Assembly (NCBI GenBank): GCA_028279945.1
Contig: JANQMT010000120.1
Span: 1 to 21,711, forward strand
DNA from: JAKSCF01 sp028279945
Lineage (GTDB): Bacteria; Bacillota; Clostridia; Peptostreptococcales; JAAYPU01
DNA length: 21,711 nucleotides
Direction of reading: 5' to 3'
In this document: positions 6,897 through 14,084 of the stretch, piece after piece
How the letters are laid out: the number at the start of each line of letters is the position of its first letter
Position numbering within the stretch: position 1 is the stretch's first letter
Notes under the pieces: model-generated
Seen by the model: the letters and a program-made list of their open reading frames with translations, nothing else
Database searches by the model: none
What the model was told of the DNA's origin: nothing
Program-made: the position numbers and the translations under genes

Positions 6897-7949
6897 ATGA
6901 AAGCGAAAATAGCATTCTTATACGGCCCAAAGGACTTGAGAGTTGAAGAAGTAGATTTGCCCCCATTGAAACCAAACCAAGTCCTGATAAAGACTAAAGC
7001 GTGCGGGATATGCGGTTCAGATGTGGAATGCTTTGAGGGTAAATCTGATGAAGGCAGGTATGATATAGCACCCTATACACCGGGACATGAGTGGTCAGGT
7101 CAAATAGTAGAGGTAGGGAGCACAGTCAAAGAATTCGAGCCGGGGATGAAAGTTACCGGAGATTGTGTTATGGCATGTGGTAAATGTGCTAACTGTAAAA
7201 ACGGACTTATGCCTTCGGCTTGTTTAGACATGAGAGAATTGGGATTTCGTCCCGACTCCCCCGGTGCTATGGGAGAATATCTGATTTTGGAAGAAGAATA
7301 CACACATCGTATACCTGATGATTGGAGCGATACAATGGGCGCTTGGGTTGAAACTTTCTCAGTTGGCTATTGGGGTGTTTGGGGCAATGGCGGATACGTA
7401 GATGCTTCTGATGATGTGGTCATCATAGGAGCAGGGCCTATCGGGCTGTCTGCAAGTATGACGGCAAAAGCATCGTCAGCAAAAGTGATTGTAGTAGAAC
7501 CATTGAAAAGCAGAAGAGATACGATACTGAATTATGGTGCGGATGTTGTGGTTGACCCTACTTCTTGTAATGTAGAGGAAGCTATTCAAGAGCTGACGGA
7601 GGGTAGAGGTGCTTCGGTAGTCATAGAGTGTTCAGGCAATGATAAAGGAATTGCTTCTGTATTTGATATAGCCGGTCACAGCTGTCGTGTTGGCTTAGTA
7701 GGCCATTCGATAGGAAGAAAAGTATCGGCAGAACTGGGTAAGGTAATATGGAAAAACCTAAGAATAGTAGGGTCCGGTGGAACAAAAACCTTTTTACCAC
7801 GAACCATAAGGTTTCTTTCCAGAATTAAAGACCAATACGATTTTGAAGCATTAAATACACATTATTTTAAGTTTGAAAATATTCATCAAGCATTTGATGT
7901 AGCGTGTCACGATAAGGTAAATGCGCGTAAAGTCATGTTGACTTTCTAA
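6897..7949 (+). CDS. Zinc-dependent MDR dehydrogenase, polyol/sugar-acid type, exact substrate unknown
   Basis: A cytoplasmic zinc alcohol dehydrogenase of 350 residues, the ordinary length for sorbitol/idonate/threonine dehydrogenase relatives. It is clearly distinct from the longer IolM upstream. Catalytic zinc residues are C39 (ACGICGSD) and H64-E65 (GHEWSGQI), with E152 as a possible further ligand. Structural zinc cysteines are C94, C97, C100 and C109. GAGPIG (178-183) binds the nucleotide and E201 ends the second strand, favouring NAD. AAGGAGAGAGA precedes the ATG. Its place between iolN and iolI suggests a role with inositol isomers, an inosose, or a downstream keto acid such as tagaturonate, but nothing in the sequence selects one. 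Confidence 0.85.
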   Translation: MKAKIAFLYGPKDLRVEEVDLPPLKPNQVLIKTKACGICGSDVECFEGKSDEGRYDIAPYTPGHEWSGQIVEVGSTVKEFEPGMKVTGDCVMACGKCANCKNGLMPSACLDMRELGFRPDSPGAMGEYLILEEEYTHRIPDDWSDTMGAWVETFSVGYWGVWGNGGYVDASDDVVIIGAGPIGLSASMTAKASSAKVIVVEPLKSRRDTILNYGADVVVDPTSCNVEEAIQELTEGRGASVVIECSGNDKGIASVFDIAGHSCRVGLVGHSIGRKVSAELGKVIWKNLRIVGSGGTKTFLPRTIRFLSRIKDQYDFEALNTHYFKFENIHQAFDVACHDKVNARKVMLTF

Positions 7950-8133
7950 AGTTTTAATGAAATAAGCCGGTTTGATTGCATAATAAAATTTTTTCTCTCC
8001 TCCCCTTCTAATAATATTAACGGAATGCTTGTTGTATATTTTGGTAGTCATTATGCATTAAACCGGCAAAATTTAACTGGTTTTACACATGTTAAATGAA
8101 TAGCTGTATCCCTGCACGGGGTGCCGGCTAAGT
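7950..8133 (+). promoter_or_regulatory. Structured spacer before iolI
   Basis: The longest gap inside the iol operon. 7966-7984 and 8050-8067 are near-perfect reverse complements: GCCGGTTT with AAACCGGC, then TGCATAAT with ATTATGCA, separated by a small mismatch. Between them is a pyrimidine tract (7989-8008). After them comes a small fold, GCAC (8114-8117) with GTGC (8121-8124), flanked by TAGC/GCTA. There is no T-tract after the main inverted repeat and no good promoter. It may be a cis-regulatory RNA, an operator pair, or a processing site. I recognise no known riboswitch. Confidence 0.4.
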
Positions 8134-8146
8134 AAGGTGGTAATCT

Positions 8147-8974
8147 ATGAAACTCGGTTATAACGAAGCAACGGCAATGAAAAAATCCTCACTGGAAAAT
8201 GACTTACGGTTATGTGAACGTTATGGCTACGACTATATAGAAATAAGACTGGATATGCTGAAAGAATATCTAAAAAGTCATACCGTACAAGATTTAAAGG
8301 ATTTTTTTCATAAAAGTCATCTCAAACCATATGCTTTTAATTCCATTGAAAATATTAATTTTTGTACTGAAAATGAATTTCAGGAGAGGCTTGATCTTCT
8401 TAAATTTGGATGTGAAATTGCCCAAGAGATTAACAATCCATATATCATTGTAGTGCCTACAATGGGGGCTGATATGATACAAAAGAGCGAATCAGAGGTC
8501 TTGGAGGATTCTGTTGAAGTATTGAAAAACCTATCAGATGCAGCTGGGCCATTCGGTGTAAAATTGGCATTTGAGCCTATAGGAGATCCCAGATGGTGCG
8601 TCCGGAATATGCGTCAATGTTGGGATATAATCCGAAGGGTTGAAAGAGAAAATGTAGGGATTGCCTTAGATGCTTTTAACTTATTTTTATATAATAAACT
8701 ACTGGACATTGAAGATATAGAGCTTTTGCCATTGGAAAAAATATTCGTTTATCACATTGATGACAGTGAGGATCTGCCTCTTGATGAGTTGGATCATTGT
8801 AATAGGCTTTTCCCCGGCGATGGTGTCATACCTCTTAATGAAATATCACTTAGGTTGAAACGTGCAGGCTATACCGAAATCGCTTCCTTAGAATTATTCA
8901 GACCCGAATATTGGGATATGGAACCGGAAGAAGTTATCCGAATTGGTGCAGAAAAGACCAGAGCGTATTTATAA
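8147..8974 (+). CDS. iolI: Inosose isomerase (IolI-like), TIM barrel
   Basis: A 275-residue xylose isomerase-like barrel closely resembling Bacillus subtilis IolI (278 residues as I recall), which interconverts scyllo-inosose and 1-keto-D-chiro-inositol and so lets D-chiro-inositol enter the pathway. Shared features are the start MKLGYNEAT, YGYDYIEIR (26-34), a PTMGAD-type segment, FEPIGDP (142-148), VYHIDDSED (201-209), the FPGDG turn and SLELFRPEY (247-255). Metal ligands by position are E143, D175, H203 and E249. Where the B. subtilis sequence I recall has DSFHF after the aspartate, this protein has DAFNL, so N178 replaces a histidine near the site. AAGGTGG (8134-8140) supports ATG 8147. 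It is a separate subfamily from the iolO-type protein at 2458. Confidence 0.86.
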   Translation: MKLGYNEATAMKKSSLENDLRLCERYGYDYIEIRLDMLKEYLKSHTVQDLKDFFHKSHLKPYAFNSIENINFCTENEFQERLDLLKFGCEIAQEINNPYIIVVPTMGADMIQKSESEVLEDSVEVLKNLSDAAGPFGVKLAFEPIGDPRWCVRNMRQCWDIIRRVERENVGIALDAFNLFLYNKLLDIEDIELLPLEKIFVYHIDDSEDLPLDELDHCNRLFPGDGVIPLNEISLRLKRAGYTEIASLELFRPEYWDMEPEEVIRIGAEKTRAYL

Positions 8975-9018
8975 GGCAGGTTCATATGTAGAAGGGTCGT
9001 GTTATCACTTTGTTTCCC

Positions 9019-9042
9019 TTGTATTCAAAAAACTGAATACAA
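9019..9042 (+). promoter_or_regulatory. Perfect 9-bp inverted repeat before the binding-protein gene
   Basis: TTGTATTCA (9019-9027) and TGAATACAA (9034-9042) with a 6-base centre, 34 bases before the start of the binding-protein gene. A-rich sequence follows, so it is not an intrinsic terminator. It could be an operator or a 5' stabilising hairpin created by mRNA processing. Confidence 0.5.
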
Positions 9043-9076
9043 AAGATAATAAAAAATATAAGAGGAGGAATTTATT

Positions 9077-10192
9077 ATGAAGTCAGGTAAAAAAATCTTA
9101 TCATTATTATTGGTATTGGTAATGATAGTGGTTGGTGCAACTGCATGTGCACCAAGCCAAGAAGAGGCTTCAGATGGTGTGGAAGAAGTACAGGAAAAGA
9201 CCATCGAAGATATTAAGATTGGTGTTTCTGTTGGTACACTCAAACAAGAAAGATGGCAGCGTGAAATTGATATGTTCAAAGCTTATGCAGAAGAGAAGGG
9301 TTTTGAATTACTGGTTCAATCAGCAGAGGACGATGCTATGAAGCAGGCTTCACAAGTTGAAAATCTGATAAGTCAAGGTATTGATGTTCTCATTATTCAA
9401 TCCCTGGATGCAGAGGCTTGTGCCCCCCTTGTTGATGCAGCTCACGAGGAAAATATTCCGGTTATCTCTTATGACAGATTTATTATGAATGCAGATCTTG
9501 ACTATTATATTACCTTTGACTCCGTAAAAGTAGGTGAAGTACAAGCTAAATTTGTTGTTGAAAAGGCGCCAAAAGGTAATTATATTTGGCTTAAGGGTGG
9601 CCCTGAAGATAATAATGCCCACTTAGTTGCAAAGGGACATAGAAATATACTGCAACCTTATATAGACAGGGGCGATATCAATATCACTCTCGAGCAATGG
9701 TGCAATGGATGGGATCCTAACGAAGCCCTGCGACATACGGAAAACGGCCTTACCTTAGCCGATAATGATATTCAGGGCGTTATTGCATCCAATGATGGTA
9801 CTGCAGGCGGTGCCATTCAAGCCCTTTCTGCCCAGGGCCTTGCAGGAAAAGTGCCTATTGCAGGACAAGATGCCGATTTGGCAGCTTGCCAGAGAATCGT
9901 AGAAGGCACTCAAACCGGCACGACTTACAAACCACTTGCAAAGCTCAATGCCGCTGCTATCCAGCTAGCTGTAGCCCTTGCTCTGGGTGAGGATTCAAGC
10001 GCTGCAATAGATTCATCTTTAGGAACTTGGACTAAGCTTGATAATAACTTTAAAGAGGTGGATTCATTCTCTGTAGATGTTGTAGCTATTGATAAAGATA
10101 ATATCGTAGACATTCTCATCAAGCAGGATAAATTCCATAAACTTGAAGATGTTTTCAAGAATGTGCCGGAGGATCAATGGCCTGAAATTTAA
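9077..10192 (+). CDS. xylF: Sugar ABC transporter substrate-binding lipoprotein (XylF-type)
   Basis: The extracellular binding protein of a CUT2 sugar importer, 371 residues. A signal peptide ends in the lipobox ATAC with C24, so the mature protein is lipid-anchored. The periplasmic-binding-protein type 1 fold has strong XylF hallmarks: ERWQREIDMF (58-67), SYDRFI (131-136), GGPEDNNAHL (174-183), ASNDGTAGGAIQALSAQG (237-254) and GQDADLAAC (263-271). AGAGGAGG precedes ATG 9077. The symbol marks the family only. D-xylose is the textbook ligand, but no xylose isomerase or xylulokinase is nearby and iol genes flank the transporter on both sides. An inositol isomer or inosose is therefore the more likely ligand here. 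The gap to the ATPase gene holds a strong hairpin. Confidence 0.88.
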   Translation: MKSGKKILSLLLVLVMIVVGATACAPSQEEASDGVEEVQEKTIEDIKIGVSVGTLKQERWQREIDMFKAYAEEKGFELLVQSAEDDAMKQASQVENLISQGIDVLIIQSLDAEACAPLVDAAHEENIPVISYDRFIMNADLDYYITFDSVKVGEVQAKFVVEKAPKGNYIWLKGGPEDNNAHLVAKGHRNILQPYIDRGDINITLEQWCNGWDPNEALRHTENGLTLADNDIQGVIASNDGTAGGAIQALSAQGLAGKVPIAGQDADLAACQRIVEGTQTGTTYKPLAKLNAAAIQLAVALALGEDSSAAIDSSLGTWTKLDNNFKEVDSFSVDVVAIDKDNIVDILIKQDKFHKLEDVFKNVPEDQWPEI

Positions 10193-10214
10193 ACTAAAGA
10201 GTATTATGAATTCA

Positions 10215-10259
10215 AGTATAGATGGTGCAGGACTGTTATTGCAGTGCACCATCTATACT
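10215..10259 (+). promoter_or_regulatory. 15-bp perfect hairpin between binding-protein and ATPase genes
   Basis: AGTATAGATGGTGCA (10215-10229) is exactly reverse complementary to 10245-10259, with a 15-nt loop that can add a CTG/CAG pair. No T-tract follows. In such operons hairpins at this place often protect the binding-protein message and lower expression of the membrane parts; that role here is inferred. Confidence 0.75.
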
Positions 10260-10294
10260 GCAATTTGATACGGTTTCTATCGGGAGGTGTAAGT

Positions 10295-11863
10295 GTGTAT
10301 GAGTATTTATTGCAAATGAAAAACATTACTAAGGAATTTCCTGGTGTTAAAGCATTAAACAATGTTAATTTTAATGTCACAAAACAACAAATACATGCTT
10401 TGGTGGGTGAAAACGGCGCAGGAAAATCCACATTGATAAAAATTATATGCGGTGTATACACATATGGTACCTACGAAGGTCAGATTGTTTTTGAAGGAAA
10501 GGAAAGAAACTTTCACAGCATCAGAGATGTTGAGAAAGCAGGTATAGCTTGTATTCATCAAGAGTTGAATTTAGTACCTGACCTTAGCGTCTGCGAAAAC
10601 ATATTTCTAAATGATAAGCCTTCAAAATTCGGTATTATAAACTTTAATGAAATGTATAAAAGAACCAAAGAACTGCTCTCCAATATAGGCTTAGATGTTG
10701 ATTCCGAAAATGGGGTTGACCCAAATGAAAAAGTCAAAAATCTTGGAATAGGACAGAAGCAATTGGTGGAGATTGCAAAAGCGTTATCAAAAGAAGCAAA
10801 ATTGTTAATCTTAGATGAACCTACTTCTGCTTTAACAGAAGCTGAGGTGGATATCCTCTTAAATATTCTTGAAGGTTTGAGAAAAAAAGGCGTTACATGC
10901 ATTTATATATCTCATCGACTGGATGAAGTCATGAGAATTGCAGATACAATAACGGTCTTAAGAGATGGACAGACCATAGATACTTGCGACAGAAAAAAAC
11001 TGGATAAAGATACAATGATTAAACTGATGGTTGGCCGGGATCTTAAAAACTTGTTTCCAAGAGTACCACATGAAAGAAAAGACCTTTCCTTTGAGATTAA
11101 AAATTACAGCGTAAGACATCCTGATATCCCGGGAAAGATGCTGATAGAAAATGTCAGCCTGAAAGCATATAAAGGCGAAATACTTGGGATTAGCGGACTT
11201 ATGGGAGCGGGAAGGACGGAACTTTTTACATCGGTTTTTGGTGCTTTTAGTGACCCGGCAGAAGGCGAAGTTTTGATAGACGGGAAAAAAGTGAATATGA
11301 ATAATCCGGTAGATGCCTTAAATAACGGATTCTTCTTATTAACTGAGGATCGGAAAAAGTTCGGACTAAATCTCATAATGAGTATCAGAGAAAATACGAC
11401 CCTTGCTTCTCTTAAAAAAGTGTCAATGTTAGGGGTTTTAGATACCAACAAGGCTGTCTTTGAAACAAACCGATATGTCAAAGATATTAGAATTAAAACA
11501 CCAAATGTAGAAGTTCAAGTCAATACTTTAAGCGGCGGAAACCAGCAAAAAGTAGTTATTGCCAAAGCTTTAATGACGAAACCTAAGATTGTAATACTTG
11601 ATGAACCGACACGTGGTATTGATGTAGGCGCAAAGTACGAGATTTATAAGCTTATGAACGAACTTGTAGAACAAGGTGTAACCATCATAATGATTTCTTC
11701 TGAGATGGAAGAAATATTAGGGATGAGTGATAGAATATTGGTGATGTGCAATGGCAGAATAAATGGTGAATTTGACATTACTGAGGCTACTCAGGAAAAA
11801 CTAATGCATGCTTCGACGGGGAGTGAGAATGAATGGAAAAATCTAAAGAAAAACATGGTTTAA
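10295..11863 (+). CDS. xylG: Sugar ABC transporter ATP-binding protein with two ABC domains (XylG/RbsA type)
   Basis: The cytoplasmic ATPase of the importer, 522 residues and two fused nucleotide-binding domains, as in all CUT2 systems. The first domain has Walker A GENGAGKST (38-46), a signature-like LGIGQKQLVEIAKAL (150-164) and Walker B LLILDEPTSAL (170-180). The second has a degenerate Walker A (GLMGAGRTEL), a classical LSGGNQQK signature and IVILDEPTRGIDVGAK. The weak signature in one half and weak Walker A in the other is normal for the family. I prefer GTG 10295, five bases after GGGAGGTG (10282-10289); the frame is open back to 10244, but that part lies in the hairpin. It overlaps the permease gene by 31 bases, implying translational coupling. 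Confidence 0.9.
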   Translation: MYEYLLQMKNITKEFPGVKALNNVNFNVTKQQIHALVGENGAGKSTLIKIICGVYTYGTYEGQIVFEGKERNFHSIRDVEKAGIACIHQELNLVPDLSVCENIFLNDKPSKFGIINFNEMYKRTKELLSNIGLDVDSENGVDPNEKVKNLGIGQKQLVEIAKALSKEAKLLILDEPTSALTEAEVDILLNILEGLRKKGVTCIYISHRLDEVMRIADTITVLRDGQTIDTCDRKKLDKDTMIKLMVGRDLKNLFPRVPHERKDLSFEIKNYSVRHPDIPGKMLIENVSLKAYKGEILGISGLMGAGRTELFTSVFGAFSDPAEGEVLIDGKKVNMNNPVDALNNGFFLLTEDRKKFGLNLIMSIRENTTLASLKKVSMLGVLDTNKAVFETNRYVKDIRIKTPNVEVQVNTLSGGNQQKVVIAKALMTKPKIVILDEPTRGIDVGAKYEIYKLMNELVEQGVTIIMISSEMEEILGMSDRILVMCNGRINGEFDITEATQEKLMHASTGSENEWKNLKKNMV

Positions 11864-13035
11864 AGAAAAGAAAGCTGATCAATATAGAACGATTTGATGT
11901 AAGAACCTACACAATGATTGCCGCTCTCATAGTAATGTGGATAGGGTTTACATATCTGACTGACGGTTCATTTATAAAACCAAGAAACATATCCAACCTT
12001 GTCCGTCAGATGGCGATTGTAGGTGTTATGGGAACCGGTATGGTACTGGTAATTGTATCAGGCGGCATTGACCTCTCAGTGGGGTCGGTAATGGGCTTTA
12101 TTGGCTGTGTTGCAGCTGCACTTCAAGTATGGGGTGGAATGGGTACCTTTGAAGCCATAGTTATTTCGCTTTTCATTGGTCTTTTTATTGGTTCAATTCA
12201 AGGCGCTTTGATTGCCTATACAGATGTACCCGCATTTATTATAACCCTTGGAGGAATGCTGGTGTTCAGAGGCGGCATTCTTGCCGTTACACGAGGGACC
12301 ACCGTTGCGCCGTTGCAGCCTTCACTGCTTTACTTTGGTCAGGCGTATTTAGGAAATTTTTTAGGTATTATGATTGCTGCAGTCACCATATTATTCTTGA
12401 TTTATTCAAGAATTTCAAATCGAAAGGCTCAAAAGAAATATAACAATTTAACAGAACCTTTAGGGGTCATGGTGTTTCGATGTGTCGTGCTGAGCGTATT
12501 TATTATTATTGCAGTTTCAGTACTTAACAGTTATAGAGGTATTCCGGTGCCGGTTCTAATCATGCTTGTTTTGGTAGTCATATTGTCTTTCATAGCTGAA
12601 AAGACGACATTTGGGCGCAGGATATATGCCATCGGCGGCAATATTGACTCTGCAAAATACTCAGGCATAAATGTCAGAAAAAATCTTGTTATGGTTTATT
12701 GCCTCAATGGTTTGATGGCTGCAATAGCGGGTTTGATATTGGCTGCACGTCTTAATGCAGGTACGCCGCAAGCTGGAATGAACCTTGAGCTGGATGCCAT
12801 TGCTGCGGCTGTTATTGGAGGAACCAGCATGTCAGGCGGCGTTGGGAGAGTATCGGGTGCTATACTTGGAGGCATCATTATGGCCACCATTGATAACGGT
12901 ATGAGCATGATGAATTTAGATGCCTATTGGCAGTATATAGTGAAAGGTATCATTCTGATTACTGCTGTTTGGTTCGATATGAAAACAAAGAAAAATAAGC
13001 AAAAAACTAAAATAAGTGCTAAAAATCCTGCATGA
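11833..13035 (+). CDS. xylH: Sugar ABC transporter permease (XylH type)
   Basis: The integral membrane channel of the CUT2 importer, 400 residues. After a basic cytoplasmic N-terminus (MEKSKEKHGLKKRK) there are roughly ten to twelve hydrophobic segments. SGGIDLSVGSVMGF and PAFIITLGGMLVFRGG are characteristic of the RbsC/XylH family. FGRRIYAIGGN followed by AKYSGI is the cytoplasmic loop expected to contact the ATPase. The insert around residues 190-215, with a second hydrophobic block, makes it longer than RbsC and fits XylH. ATG 11833 follows GGGGAG (11818-11823) and overlaps the end of the ATPase gene. iolG begins 12 bases after the stop. Confidence 0.9.
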   Translation: MEKSKEKHGLKKRKLINIERFDVRTYTMIAALIVMWIGFTYLTDGSFIKPRNISNLVRQMAIVGVMGTGMVLVIVSGGIDLSVGSVMGFIGCVAAALQVWGGMGTFEAIVISLFIGLFIGSIQGALIAYTDVPAFIITLGGMLVFRGGILAVTRGTTVAPLQPSLLYFGQAYLGNFLGIMIAAVTILFLIYSRISNRKAQKKYNNLTEPLGVMVFRCVVLSVFIIIAVSVLNSYRGIPVPVLIMLVLVVILSFIAEKTTFGRRIYAIGGNIDSAKYSGINVRKNLVMVYCLNGLMAAIAGLILAARLNAGTPQAGMNLELDAIAAAVIGGTSMSGGVGRVSGAILGGIIMATIDNGMSMMNLDAYWQYIVKGIILITAVWFDMKTKKNKQKTKISAKNPA

Positions 13036-13047
13036 AAGGAGAAAGCA

Positions 13048-14064
13048 ATGAAAGAAAAAATAAATGTGGGCATTATAGGTGCAGGTCGTATTGGTAAGCT
13101 CCATGCAGAAAACATAGCAAGCTTCCTATCTCATGTCAACATAGTATCAATAGCCGATATTTTTATGAACGATGATATGAGGAAATGGGCTGCCGGTATA
13201 GGTGTGACCAATTTGTATAAAGATCCCGATAAAGTGATCCATGATAAAAATATAGAGGCTGTACTGATCTGCTCCTCCACCAATACTCATGCAGAATTAA
13301 TCATTCAATGTGCAAAAGCCAAAAAGCACATATTCTGTGAAAAGCCAATAGACTTTGATCTTGATAAAATCAATCGTGCACTGGATGAGGTTGAAAAGGC
13401 AGGGGTGAAATTTCAGGTAGGTTTTGTAAGAAGGTTTGACCACAACCACAAAAAGGTTAGAGATGTTGTTGCTTCAGGCACCCTTGGAAAACCGCATATC
13501 ATAAAAGTTACATCCAGAGATCCGGAACCACAGCCTATAGAGTATGTAAAAGTTTCAGGTGGTCTTTTTATGGATATGATGATTCATGACTTTGACATGG
13601 CAAGATATTTGTCCGGAAGTGAGGTTAAAGAAGTAACAGCTTATGGGAACGTATTAATTGATGAGCGTCTTCATGAACTGGACGATATTGATACAGCCAT
13701 CGTTATGTTGAAATTTGAAAATGGCAGTATTGGTGTTATAGATAACAGCAGACGTGCAGGCTATGGTTATGACCAAAGGACTGAGGTCCATTGTGACAAA
13801 GGCTGTGTTCAGGTTTCTAATGATCTTCGCAACTCTTCAATGATCAGTACACCTGACGGTGTATTTTTGGAAAAACCGTTGTGGTTCTTCTTAGAAAGAT
13901 ATAATCATGCTTTTATCAGTGAATTAAAAGCATTTGCTGATGCAGTTAAAAATGACAAAAACACGCCTGTGGATGCTGTAGATGGTCTTATGCCGGTTAA
14001 GATTGCAATTGCGGCAAAGAAGTCTTTAAAAGAAAGCCGTTCCATCAAATTATCAGAAATATAG
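13048..14064 (+). CDS. iolG: Myo-inositol 2-dehydrogenase (IolG), Gfo/Idh/MocA family
   Basis: Catalyses the first step, NAD-dependent oxidation of myo-inositol to scyllo-inosose, in the cytoplasm. The 338-residue protein has the Rossmann motif GIIGAGRIGKLHA (8-20), D37 at the end of strand two favouring NAD, and CEKPID (97-102) with catalytic K99. The active-site segment SGGLFMDMMIHDFDMARYL holds D176 and H180, matching the Lys/Asp/His triad of B. subtilis IolG. FQVGFVRRFDHNHKK and DDIDTAIVMLKFENGSIGVI are further IolG-like stretches. AAAGGAG precedes the ATG. Clustered transporter, iolI, iolM and iolN genes fit this assignment. Oxidation of scyllo- or chiro-inositol is possible, as IolG-type enzymes vary in isomer preference. 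Confidence 0.88.
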   Translation: MKEKINVGIIGAGRIGKLHAENIASFLSHVNIVSIADIFMNDDMRKWAAGIGVTNLYKDPDKVIHDKNIEAVLICSSTNTHAELIIQCAKAKKHIFCEKPIDFDLDKINRALDEVEKAGVKFQVGFVRRFDHNHKKVRDVVASGTLGKPHIIKVTSRDPEPQPIEYVKVSGGLFMDMMIHDFDMARYLSGSEVKEVTAYGNVLIDERLHELDDIDTAIVMLKFENGSIGVIDNSRRAGYGYDQRTEVHCDKGCVQVSNDLRNSSMISTPDGVFLEKPLWFFLERYNHAFISELKAFADAVKNDKNTPVDAVDGLMPVKIAIAAKKSLKESRSIKLSEI

Positions 14065-14084
14065 AAAGACTGGGAGGAAGAAAC

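Noticed and set aside
7950..8133. Known riboswitch class before iolI
   Set aside because: I compared by eye with c-di-GMP, THF, preQ1 and NiCo consensus elements and none matches.
10558..11481. Long minus-strand open frames opposite the ABC ATPase gene
   Set aside because: They mirror the coding strand's codon bias, rich in S and F, with no start signals. The + strand gene has all its motifs.
9077..13035. Reading the cluster as a D-xylose utilisation locus
   Set aside because: No xylose isomerase, xylulokinase or xylose regulator is present. The flanking genes are IolI, IolG, IolM and IolN types.
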